A stretch of DNA of 60,216 bases. Origin: HRBIN01 sp038891515 (GTDB taxonomy: Archaea; Thermoproteota; Nitrososphaeria_A; Caldarchaeales; Caldarchaeaceae). Below the pieces are notes generated by a model. That model made no database searches. It was not told the origin of the DNA and saw nothing but the letters and a program-made list of their open reading frames with translations. Shown here piece by piece: positions 50,863 through 58,435 of the stretch (positions are counted from its first letter, which is position 1; each line of letters starts with the position of its first letter). The DNA lies in contig JAWAEB010000001.1 in assembly GCA_038891515.1 (NCBI GenBank), positions 1-60,216 of the forward strand, in the 5' to 3' direction. Position numbers and translations under genes: made by a program.

Positions 50863-51785
50863 GAGCCGATTCTACTCCGTCTAATGGGTATCAGCCCCAC
50901 TAGACCCTTAGGCATGAACAGCCCCACCACAACCAGTATCGCTCCAATTATGGTGAGCCTAACAGGGAGCTGCGTGGTGAACAGTATCTCGAAGGACGTG
51001 GTTATTATCAGGGCGCCCACCAGCGGGCCGAACACCGTCCCCGACCCACCGAAAAGGGCCATTGTGGCTGGCGCGAATATGTTTTTCAGTCCGAAGACCG
51101 TGTCGGGACTGACGTAGCTATTGTAAAGGACGTAGAAGGGGCCGGTTAGGGCTGGGAAGACTGAGCTGATTGCCAGTGACTTCAGCTTCAGGACGTAGGT
51201 GTTTAGACCGAGAGACTCAGCCGCATCCTCGCTCTCCCTCATTGTCTTAAAGGAGAGCCCCAGCTTTGACCTGGATATAAAATAGCCGGTCACCCATGCA
51301 GAGGCCCCTATTGTGAAGAGCCCATAAAAAGCCGGTAAATGCATCTCACCAAAGCTCACGGAGATACCCTCCCAGCCCCCGGTAACCCAGTCCAAGCTAT
51401 AGGCTAGGCTATATGACAGGAGTGAGAAGCCTAGGGTTATGATGGTGTAGTAGGCTCCACGCGTTCTGAAGAAGGGTGCGCCAACCCCCATGGCCAGGGA
51501 TAAGGAGAGGATCGCAGCCGTAGCCATGCTGGGAATCATACTATAGCCGTTCTTCATGAGAATTGCGAAGAAGTAGGCCGACCAGCCGAAGACTGCTGCA
51601 TGGGCCAAGTTTACATATCCGATGTTGCCCCGCAGTATATCGAAGCTGATGGCCAGTATTACGTAGAGTAGGTAGAGGTTTAGCAGTGATCTCTGGTATC
51701 CAGTAGCATAGAGGGGGATAACCAGGATTATTGCAGCAGCGGCCAGCAACATCAATAGTCCAATCCACCTCCGACCTGTCTTCAA
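50859..51785 (-). CDS. livM: Branched-chain amino-acid-type ABC permease (LivM-like)
   Basis: 308 residues with about nine hydrophobic helices. YVNLAHAAVFGWSAYFFA, FFRTRGAYYTIITLGFSLL and the ATPase-docking loop SKLGLSFKTMRESEDAAESLGLNTYVLKLKSLAISS are LivM hallmarks, ending GGSGTVFGPLVGALIITTSFEILF. It pairs with the LivH-like permease encoded upstream, with a 4-nt overlap. Confidence 0.93.
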   Translation of the reverse strand: MKTGRRWIGLLMLLAAAAIILVIPLYATGYQRSLLNLYLLYVILAISFDILRGNIGYVNLAHAAVFGWSAYFFAILMKNGYSMIPSMATAAILSLSLAMGVGAPFFRTRGAYYTIITLGFSLLSYSLAYSLDWVTGGWEGISVSFGEMHLPAFYGLFTIGASAWVTGYFISRSKLGLSFKTMRESEDAAESLGLNTYVLKLKSLAISSVFPALTGPFYVLYNSYVSPDTVFGLKNIFAPATMALFGGSGTVFGPLVGALIITTSFEILFTTQLPVRLTIIGAILVVVGLFMPKGLVGLIPIRRSRIGS

Positions 51786-52669
51786 ATCCTCTCAGCCTTC
51801 TTACCGAAGAACCCCTGCGGCCTCACCAGTAGGATGACTATGAGTATAGCCCATGCCACTGTGAATGACCATGCTGGGCTGTAGAAGGAGACGTAGACCT
51901 CTGATAGTCCCAGTACTATGGCGCCTAGGAGGGAGCCGAGAATGCTGCCCATCCCTCCCAAAATCACTATGGTCACTGCTTTGGCGGTTATCGGGAGACC
52001 TATGTAAGCATCCAAACCCCTTATCATGATGAGGAAGACTCCTGCCGCAGCTGCCAGCGAGACACCTAGCCCGAATGTTATGGCTGAAATCCTGTCGACA
52101 TTTATCCCCATAGTAAGGGCTCCCTCCCTATCCTGTATAGTGGCCCTGATGGCTTTCCCCATGAATGTCCTTCTGAGAAAGATGTGTAGACCCACCGCCA
52201 AAGCTGTCACCAAAGCCAATGAGGCCAGCCTCGTGGTGGAGAGTATTAGGTTAAATATTTTAGTAGGTGGGAGTGAATAGGATACACCGAACTCCCTCGG
52301 AACAGCTATGAAGGCAATGTCCTCAATCACTAGTGCAACACCGAGAGTGACAAGTAGGGGAGCCCACTCTATTACATCGGCAGGCTTCTGTCTGAGAGGT
52401 CTGATGAGAAACTTCTCAAACAGATACCCTGATACAAACAGGATCGGAACTAGGATGCCTAAGGATGCGAATGGGTTAAAGGCGCCGCCCGTAAACTGGA
52501 AGAGCAGGTAGACGGCGAGGGCGCTGGCCATCATAAACTCTCCATGCGCAAGATTAAGTACCCTAGCCACACCTAAGGTGACTGTTAGACCTACAGAAAG
52601 AAGGGAGTAGATGCCGCCGAGCAGAAGCCCGGCCAGCGACAGCTCCACTAGAGCTAGAGGTGTGAGCAT
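51782..52669 (-). CDS. livH: Branched-chain amino-acid-type ABC permease (LivH-like)
   Basis: 295 residues, about eight helices. LLGGIYSLLSVGLTVTLGVARVLNLAHGEFMMASALAVYLLF and FMGKAIRATIQDREGALTMGINVDRISAITFGLG (docking loop) are typical LivH, followed by GGMGSILGSLLGAIVLGL. Translated 13 nt after the binding-protein gene ends and overlapping livM by 4 nt, so livK-livH-livM form one operon. Confidence 0.93.
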   Translation of the reverse strand: MLTPLALVELSLAGLLLGGIYSLLSVGLTVTLGVARVLNLAHGEFMMASALAVYLLFQFTGGAFNPFASLGILVPILFVSGYLFEKFLIRPLRQKPADVIEWAPLLVTLGVALVIEDIAFIAVPREFGVSYSLPPTKIFNLILSTTRLASLALVTALAVGLHIFLRRTFMGKAIRATIQDREGALTMGINVDRISAITFGLGVSLAAAAGVFLIMIRGLDAYIGLPITAKAVTIVILGGMGSILGSLLGAIVLGLSEVYVSFYSPAWSFTVAWAILIVILLVRPQGFFGKKAERI

Positions 52670-52682
52670 TGGTCAGCCGGCT

Positions 52683-54056
52683 TTACGTCCAGGGTATGGG
52701 GTAGATGTGGTCTCCGCTCCTTATCTCCGGCGGCCAGAGAACTCTGAACTTCCCATCCACAATCTGGACTGGAAATGCCCTGATTAGGCCGACGTTGGTG
52801 AACGGCCCGAAGTCCCTACCCAGCTGGGTTGGGCCGCTTATCGTCATGATGTATGTCGTGTCCAGCGCCTCCAGCAAGTCCTCAGTCTTCAGGCTCTTAG
52901 CCTTCTCGATGGCTGCAGACACAACTTCTAGCGCTTGCCATGTTACGGAGGCCCATGGGTACAGGTCGTTCACAAGACCAGCCCTCTCCATAGCCTCTAT
53001 CCAGAATTCACGTCCAAAATAGCCGTCATAGGTGATGCCCTCAGTCCAGAACCACTCACCAGTGAAGTAGTTGGCATTATTGACCCCAACAGTATCTAGG
53101 AATATGTTAGTCAGCTGAGGGACGTGATACTCCCTAGGTCGTAGTCCCTGCTCAAGGGCCTGCTTCACGAACGCCGCAGCACCTGGGTTAAGCCCTGCCA
53201 CGAACACGATATCCGGATCTGCAGCCTTAAGCCTTAGAATAATGGCTGTGAAGTCTGTTGTACCGACTGGGAACTTCTCCTCAGCCACTATCTGGAGCCC
53301 TATCTCTTGGGCTTTGGGCTTGGCGCCAGCCATCAAACCATTGGCGTAAGCCTCGTCCTGGATGACGAACGCTATAGTCCGTGCCTTTCCCTCAGCCTTG
53401 ATCATCTCAAAGTAGGAGTATGACCATGTGCTTATCAGGTCTATGGCTGAGAAGATATTCTTCAGACCTCTATTGTATATCGGAGGTGCACCGGCCTGAG
53501 TGGTCACTATCGGCGTGCCGTATCTCGCTACAACATCGATGACTGGAAGAGTAACGGGCGTGCTGTATGGTCCCAGAAGTATATCCGCCTTATCCTCGGT
53601 TATCAGCTTCTCATAGAGTCTGGCGGCTGTCTCTCCTTTGCTCTCGTCATCGTATATTATGACCTTCACAGGTAGCCTCATACCATACTCCTTCACATAC
53701 AGGCCACCCCGCTCATTCACCATATCCTGCCACGCCAGATAGAGCTTCTCAAAAGGTCCTGCTATAGGGCTGAACGGGCCTGTCTTCGGCAGAGTAGCGC
53801 CTATTATGATGGTCCTTGGAGGTATTGGCTGCTGGGTTACAGTCTGGGTTACAGTGGCAGTTACTGTCACGGCTTGACCGCCTCCAACTGTGGTGGTGGT
53901 TGTGGAAGTCACGGTTGATGTGAGGACCTGCGTTGCGGTGGATGTTATTGTTACTGTCTGCTGTGTTGGTATTGATGCTGTAGATGCGAAATAACCTCCC
54001 AAAACTCCTATGATGAGAGCTATAACTATTCCAACCGCTGTTAATGCTTTTACCAT
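52683..54056 (-). CDS. livK: ABC substrate-binding protein, LivK/amide-urea type
   Basis: 457 residues. An N-terminal hydrophobic segment (ALTAVGIVIALIIGVLGGYFA) serves as signal or anchor, followed by a Thr/Ser-Val-rich stalk of about 60 residues (residues 30-75), a typical site for glycosylated surface proteins and thus a candidate AglB substrate. From IIIGATLPKTGPFSPIAGPFEKLY on it is a periplasmic-binding-protein type I fold with YDDESKGETAARLYEKLITED and LLGPYSTPVTLPV. Such proteins bind branched-chain amino acids, amides, urea or aromatic acids. First gene of the livKHM operon, with its own TATA box. Confidence 0.92.
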   Translation of the reverse strand: MVKALTAVGIVIALIIGVLGGYFASTASIPTQQTVTITSTATQVLTSTVTSTTTTTVGGGQAVTVTATVTQTVTQQPIPPRTIIIGATLPKTGPFSPIAGPFEKLYLAWQDMVNERGGLYVKEYGMRLPVKVIIYDDESKGETAARLYEKLITEDKADILLGPYSTPVTLPVIDVVARYGTPIVTTQAGAPPIYNRGLKNIFSAIDLISTWSYSYFEMIKAEGKARTIAFVIQDEAYANGLMAGAKPKAQEIGLQIVAEEKFPVGTTDFTAIILRLKAADPDIVFVAGLNPGAAAFVKQALEQGLRPREYHVPQLTNIFLDTVGVNNANYFTGEWFWTEGITYDGYFGREFWIEAMERAGLVNDLYPWASVTWQALEVVSAAIEKAKSLKTEDLLEALDTTYIMTISGPTQLGRDFGPFTNVGLIRAFPVQIVDGKFRVLWPPEIRSGDHIYPIPWT

Positions 54057-54079
54057 GTCTTGTCCAACCTCTTCAGAGG

Positions 54080-54088
54080 TATATAAAC
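54080..54088 (-). promoter_or_regulatory. TATA box of the livKHM operon
   Basis: TTTATATAC on the minus strand is centred about 28 nt before the ATG at 54056; a leaderless transcript is expected. Confidence 0.55.
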
Positions 54089-54099
54089 ATTCGCAAAAA

Positions 54100-55098
54100 T
54101 CACGAGCCCAATCGGAATAGTTTGGCGGCGTTGCGTTGGAGCATCATCCCCTTCTCCTCCTCCGGCACATCCATGTTCCTGATGGATTCCATGCACTTGG
54201 TGAAGTGGCCTATGGGTGATGGGTGGTTGCTTCCCAGCATTATATGGTGAGGACCTACATTGCGGTATAGGTAGTCCATGGCAGTGGGGTGGGCTGCTGC
54301 ACCATTCTCATAATACATCATCCTAAGATAATACATGGGCTCGTGGGCCAGCTTCCTCCTCAGCTCATCGAAGGATTCGTAGAACCTCACCATCCTTCCT
54401 GCCACAAATGGTAGTGCACCACCCAAGTCCGCCAACAGTATCTTGAGCTGGGGCAGTCTATCCAGCAGGCCGCCCACTATGAGGTCGGCCACAACTAGTG
54501 TCGTCTCTGCAGGGTATCCCACCATGAGCCCTGTGAGGTTATGCCTCATCACCTCTGAGCCTGGTGGGAGTGCCGGATGTATGAAGACAGGTATCCCAAG
54601 CTTGGAGGCCGTCTCGAAGATGGGGAAGTGTCTAGTCACCGATATGGCCTCCTCACCATTAACCCTCGTAGGAACTATAACACCCCTCAACCCTAGATCA
54701 GCCACACAACGCCTAATCTCATCCACCGCCGCATCCACATCGTTCATCGGCACGGTAGCCATACCCTCCAACCTACCAGGAAACTTCTCACACGCCTTGG
54801 CTATGTCATCATTTACCATCTGTGCGAGCTTGATGGATTGTGGTGGCGGTAGGAAATCAACCCAAGGCTCCGACAGGGACATCACCTGCGTCTCCAGCCC
54901 ACCCTCATCCAACTCGGACACCCTGGCCTCTGGATTGTTGGTGGCCTTGGTGCATCTGAAGACATAGCCACGCAAACTCCTGATGACAGGCGTCCCGTCC
55001 TGTGTATGTACGATCTCCCAACCATACTTACCGCCATGGTCCGCCAGCAACTTTAGGTATGTAGATGGATACCAGTGATTGTGGACATCTATGGGCAT
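54100..55098 (-). CDS. Amidohydrolase 2 / ACMSD-like family protein
   Basis: 332 residues. TIM-barrel metal hydrolase family that includes ACMS decarboxylase, gamma-resorcylate and 5-carboxyvanillate decarboxylases. Metal ligands H6 and H8 (DVHNHWYP), the central His in GIPVFIHPALPPG and a later LLADLGGALPF strand are present. The C-terminal metal Asp normally in GTDYP is replaced: the sequence is LGSNHPSPIG with Asn at 291. This substitution would weaken a zinc site, so the protein may be altered in metal or function. It is convergent with the LLM gene and downstream of the liv operon. Confidence 0.85.
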   Translation of the reverse strand: MPIDVHNHWYPSTYLKLLADHGGKYGWEIVHTQDGTPVIRSLRGYVFRCTKATNNPEARVSELDEGGLETQVMSLSEPWVDFLPPPQSIKLAQMVNDDIAKACEKFPGRLEGMATVPMNDVDAAVDEIRRCVADLGLRGVIVPTRVNGEEAISVTRHFPIFETASKLGIPVFIHPALPPGSEVMRHNLTGLMVGYPAETTLVVADLIVGGLLDRLPQLKILLADLGGALPFVAGRMVRFYESFDELRRKLAHEPMYYLRMMYYENGAAAHPTAMDYLYRNVGPHHIMLGSNHPSPIGHFTKCMESIRNMDVPEEEKGMMLQRNAAKLFRLGS

Positions 55099-55174
55099 AG
55101 GGATGCAGCAGGACCAGATTATTTAAAGGTTTGAGATGTGGAAGCCTTAAAACCCTGGGTACTCGCGGCTTCAC

Positions 55175-56191
55175 ATGGGCCGTTTGGGGCTTAGCTATGT
55201 GACTCACGCCGGCCCGACCAAGTCAAGCGAGATCGTGGAGGCCGCGGTCTACGCAGAGAGATATGGCTATCACTCGGTCTGGGTTCCTGAGCTATACTAT
55301 GACCGGGAGTGTCATACATTACTCGGTGCGATAGCGGCTCAGACGAAGCGGATCAGGCTGGCCACATCTGTTGTCAACCCCGTCACAAGGTGTCCTAGCC
55401 TGATAGCTATGGGCATAGCTACTCTTGACGAGATATCCGGAGGCAGGGCTGTCCTCGGACTGGGCTCAGGTGGAAGGATCGGCGCTGCGGTGCATGGGAT
55501 ACCTCTGGAGCATAAGGGGGTGGAGCAGGGAAGCCCTGTGAGGAGGCTCCGTGAATGTATAGAGCTGGTCCGGAGACTTCTCGGGGGTGAGAGGGTTAGG
55601 TATGTTGGTGAGTTCTATAGGTTGGATGATGTGGCGCTGGAGTTCAAGCCCGTGAGGAGGAATATACCCATCTACCTAGGACAGCAGGGTCCCATGATGA
55701 TGCGTCTCACGGGACAGGTGGCTGACGGCGTCATCCTAACACTGGTGTGCTCTGAGAGTTATATCAGACAAGCCATAAGCCAGATAGCTGACGGCGCTAG
55801 AGGAGCTGGACGAAATCCAAGGGAATTAGACATTACAGCTAGGATAGTGGTATCCATGTCGTATGATGGGAGACGGGGTAGACAGGAGGCAAAAGGGATT
55901 GTGGGTAAAGTCCTAGTACATCCAGGCTCGATTCCTGTGGTGGAGGCCAGTGGGATAGACTTGGAGGAGGTGACGCCCCTGAGGGAGGCTGTTGCGAGAA
56001 ATGATGTGGCGGCCCTTGCGAAGCTGGTAAAGGATGAGTGGGTGGATATGCTGACCGCCTCGGGCACACCTACGGAATGTAGGGATAGGCTGGACGAATA
56101 TCGGAGGGCTGGTGTGAAGATGCCTCTAATAGTCCCCATTGGCAGGAATTACCTGGAAGTTATCAGGGAGATGGCTAGGGATAGGCGCTAG
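55175..56191 (+). CDS. F420-dependent LLM-family oxidoreductase (Mer-like)
   Basis: 338 residues. RLGLSYVTHAGPTKSSEIVEAAVYAERYGYHSVWVPELYYDRE opens the barrel; TKRIRLATSVVNPVTRCPSLIAMGIATLDEISGGRAVLGLGSGG and FKPVRRNIPIYLGQQGPMMMRLTGQVADGVIL are the signature blocks of the luciferase-like methylene-tetrahydromethanopterin reductase branch. It reduces or oxidises an organic or pterin substrate with F420. Its gene is followed at 46 nt by a lactonase-like hydrolase, so the two may be one transcript, though that gene has its own TATA. Confidence 0.88.
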   Translation: MGRLGLSYVTHAGPTKSSEIVEAAVYAERYGYHSVWVPELYYDRECHTLLGAIAAQTKRIRLATSVVNPVTRCPSLIAMGIATLDEISGGRAVLGLGSGGRIGAAVHGIPLEHKGVEQGSPVRRLRECIELVRRLLGGERVRYVGEFYRLDDVALEFKPVRRNIPIYLGQQGPMMMRLTGQVADGVILTLVCSESYIRQAISQIADGARGAGRNPRELDITARIVVSMSYDGRRGRQEAKGIVGKVLVHPGSIPVVEASGIDLEEVTPLREAVARNDVAALAKLVKDEWVDMLTASGTPTECRDRLDEYRRAGVKMPLIVPIGRNYLEVIREMARDRR

Positions 56192-56236
56192 TGACGCTAA
56201 AATTTTAAATATGCGGCATCGCGCTGAGGACCGCAT

Positions 56237-57019
56237 ATGGTGAAGTTATACATCATAGATGGCGGAACATTCACACAGGACCAGTCGATAGCCACTTTCG
56301 CCATAGGCGCCGGTCAGCCGATGACATCACAGGTATACTCGGTCTATGTGGATCATCCGGAGGCCAAGATTGTTATAGAGACTGGTATGGACCCGGAGAT
56401 ATGGCCTCCACTATTGAGGCAGATACTCGTGCCGAGCCAGAAGCCCGAGCAGAGACTGGACAACTCCCTCAAAAGACTAGGCGTGAAGCCTGAGGACATC
56501 GACATAGTCATCAACACCCATCTCCACGCAGACCACTGCAGCTTCAACAGACTCTTCAAAAATGCGACGTGGCTTATCCAGCGTGAGGAGCTGAGGCAGG
56601 CGTATGTTCCGGAGGTCCATGAGATAACTTACTTCCGGGGATGTTTTGACGTAGGCCTTGAGACCCAGCTTCTAGATGGAGACTATGAGGTGGTGAAGGG
56701 GGTTAGCATACTTGACACGAGAGGCCACACCGCAGGGCATCAGTCGATAGCCATAGAGACCGAGAAGTCAGGCGTCTTCCTCATAACGGGGGATGCAAGC
56801 ATGACGCGGGAGAACTTCTACGGCTCTGAGAGGACAAGCCCTCATGGGTGGCCATGCGCGCCCCTCATAGATGCTAGGCAGTACATGAGGTCTCTTGAGA
56901 AGATGAAGAGGTTTGTAAGGGAGACCGAGGCCAAGACACTGAAGACATGTAACATAGTGTTTGGCCACGACCATGCTGAATTCCAAAAACTGAAGTTAGC
57001 ACCTCTATACTATGAGTAA
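56237..57019 (+). CDS. Metallo-beta-lactamase-fold hydrolase, lactonase-like
   Basis: 260 residues. The zinc-binding HxHxDH motif is NTHLHADHCSFN, followed by downstream ligands in DTRGHTAGHQSIAIE, LITGDASMT and VFGHDH. The opening (VKLYIIDGGTFTQDQ) and the HADHCSFNRLF loop match N-acyl-homoserine-lactonase/AttM-like lactonases, though archaeal members may open other lactones. Quorum quenching is not implied. An AT-rich TATA-like TTTTAAATATG lies about 25-35 nt upstream. The 3' end overlaps the convergent HAD gene by 15 nt. Confidence 0.86.
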   Translation: MVKLYIIDGGTFTQDQSIATFAIGAGQPMTSQVYSVYVDHPEAKIVIETGMDPEIWPPLLRQILVPSQKPEQRLDNSLKRLGVKPEDIDIVINTHLHADHCSFNRLFKNATWLIQREELRQAYVPEVHEITYFRGCFDVGLETQLLDGDYEVVKGVSILDTRGHTAGHQSIAIETEKSGVFLITGDASMTRENFYGSERTSPHGWPCAPLIDARQYMRSLEKMKRFVRETEAKTLKTCNIVFGHDHAEFQKLKLAPLYYE

Positions 57020-57709
57020 CAGCTCGGAGAGAGACCCTATCACGAGGTCGGCGGATACATCTCCGCTGTAGCCTGACCTGCCACGCCTAGCAAGGAGAAC
57101 TGCGGTCATCCCAGCAGCCCTAGCTCCAGCCACATCATTCCTAGGATGGTCGCCCACCATGGCACAGTCACGGGGGCTAACATTCAGCATCTCGGCCGCC
57201 TTGAGAAACGGTTGGAGACTCGGTTTCACCTCACCTACATCATCACCTGCCACAACAACCACCTCGAAAAATCTGGTGAGATCATATATCTCAAGCCTAC
57301 GCCTCTTCAGCCCGGGCTTCCCATCGGTATTGGTCACCATCCCCAGCCGGTGAGTCCGGACAAGCTTTGAGAGGGTGGGCTCCACATCGGGGAAGACGGC
57401 GGCAGTTGAATAGTGGCGCCAGTACAGCTCACTCCACCGGCTGGGGCTGTTTTCGGGCATGTCCGCTACTCCGAGCCTCTTTAACACATGGTGCCAGTAC
57501 TGGTCTCTGTCGAATCTGAGCTGCTCCTCCATCTCCCTCTCTACCTGACTGATTATCTCGGCCACATTAGCCGGCTGGACTTCAAGGTTACAATCTGCCA
57601 CAATAGCCTCAGCCGTCTTGAGGTGGGCGATCCCCACCGCCGAAGCCGAGTCTACTAGTGTGTTATCAAAGTCGAAGAGGAGGGCCTTGACACCTGCAAG
57701 TGGCTTCAT
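57005..57709 (-). CDS. HAD-superfamily phosphatase
   Basis: 234 residues. Motif I ALLFDFDNTLVDSA contains the nucleophile Asp, motif II VTNTDGK, and motif III/IV are KPSLQPFLK and MVGDHPRNDVAGARAAGM. Cap domain C1 type, between residues 20 and 95. Phosphoglycolate-phosphatase- or pyrophosphatase-like; substrate open. Convergent with the lactonase-like gene. Confidence 0.9.
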   Translation of the reverse strand: MKPLAGVKALLFDFDNTLVDSASAVGIAHLKTAEAIVADCNLEVQPANVAEIISQVEREMEEQLRFDRDQYWHHVLKRLGVADMPENSPSRWSELYWRHYSTAAVFPDVEPTLSKLVRTHRLGMVTNTDGKPGLKRRRLEIYDLTRFFEVVVVAGDDVGEVKPSLQPFLKAAEMLNVSPRDCAMVGDHPRNDVAGARAAGMTAVLLARRGRSGYSGDVSADLVIGSLSELLLIV

Positions 57710-57774
57710 GAGAGTGGCCCAGCCGCCCCATCATATTAACCGAAGCTGGATGTGGGGCTGTCATTTTGGGTTTT

Positions 57775-58383
57775 TCAGCCCATAAGGCCGAAGACGGAGT
57801 AGATGAGTGAGACAACGGCCAGCACCGCTATCGAAAGGATGGCGACCGCTAAAGTCTCCCTCCTGCCAGCTGTGGAATACCTGTAAGACTCCAGGGCTGG
57901 ATATGTCTTCCTCAGTATCCCAGCTAGGGCTAGGCTGATTATGCCGCCGAACGTTACTTGGAGGCTGTTAACAGCGACCAGCTCGGCGAGAGCCACCTCG
58001 AAGCCGATTACAGCCCACTCCACGGCAAAATATCCAGCAAGCATCACAGCAGCCCCACACACGACGCCAGCCAACTTATAGCCCGGCCCCCTTCCACGGC
58101 CAATGAGACCAGTCACATACCCCTCCATACCTTTGATGAAGAGTGTGAACGGTGCGAAGAACCCGAAGCCCAGAAGAATATCAGCCAAGGCCGAGCCTAT
58201 ACCACCTGCCAAAAACCCAATTCTAGCCCCGAAGACCAGACCTGAAAACATAACCAGTGCATCGCCCACGTTGAAGAAGCCGCGGGTCGGTGCGAAGGGC
58301 ACCACTATCAACATAGTAGTGGCTGCAGTGGCAGCAGCCATGACAGCGATGACGGCCGCATCCCTGCTAGTGAGAAGTGCCAT
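57775..58383 (-). CDS. ECF transporter S component, COG4720-like membrane protein
   Basis: 202 residues from ATG 58383. A longer frame to 58572 runs through the divergent promoter and gene and is rejected. About six hydrophobic segments: AAVIAVMAAATAATTMLIVVP, then the family block FAPTRGFFNVGDALVMFSGLVFG, IGSALADILLGF, the GMEGYVTGLIGRG loop that contacts the ECF core, and two more. S components capture vitamins or precursors (thiamin, HMP, riboflavin, pyridoxine) and use a shared EcfA/T module, which is not in this window. Divergent from the threonine-synthase-like regulator candidate, with promoters 52 nt apart. Confidence 0.72.
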   Translation of the reverse strand: MALLTSRDAAVIAVMAAATAATTMLIVVPFAPTRGFFNVGDALVMFSGLVFGARIGFLAGGIGSALADILLGFGFFAPFTLFIKGMEGYVTGLIGRGRGPGYKLAGVVCGAAVMLAGYFAVEWAVIGFEVALAELVAVNSLQVTFGGIISLALAGILRKTYPALESYRYSTAGRRETLAVAILSIAVLAVVSLIYSVFGLMG

Positions 58384-58404
58384 GGTGGTTGCGGTTATTG
58401 GAAG

Positions 58405-58415
58405 AATATATAAGC
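58405..58415. promoter_or_regulatory. Bidirectional TATA region between ECF S component and ThrC-like gene
   Basis: GAATATATAAG gives a TATA box on both strands: on the plus strand it lies 21-31 nt before ATG 58436, on the minus strand 22-32 nt before ATG 58383. Occupancy in one direction should exclude the other. A regulator binding here would control both genes. Confidence 0.55.
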
Positions 58416-58435
58416 CGTAGCCTACATATAAGCTC

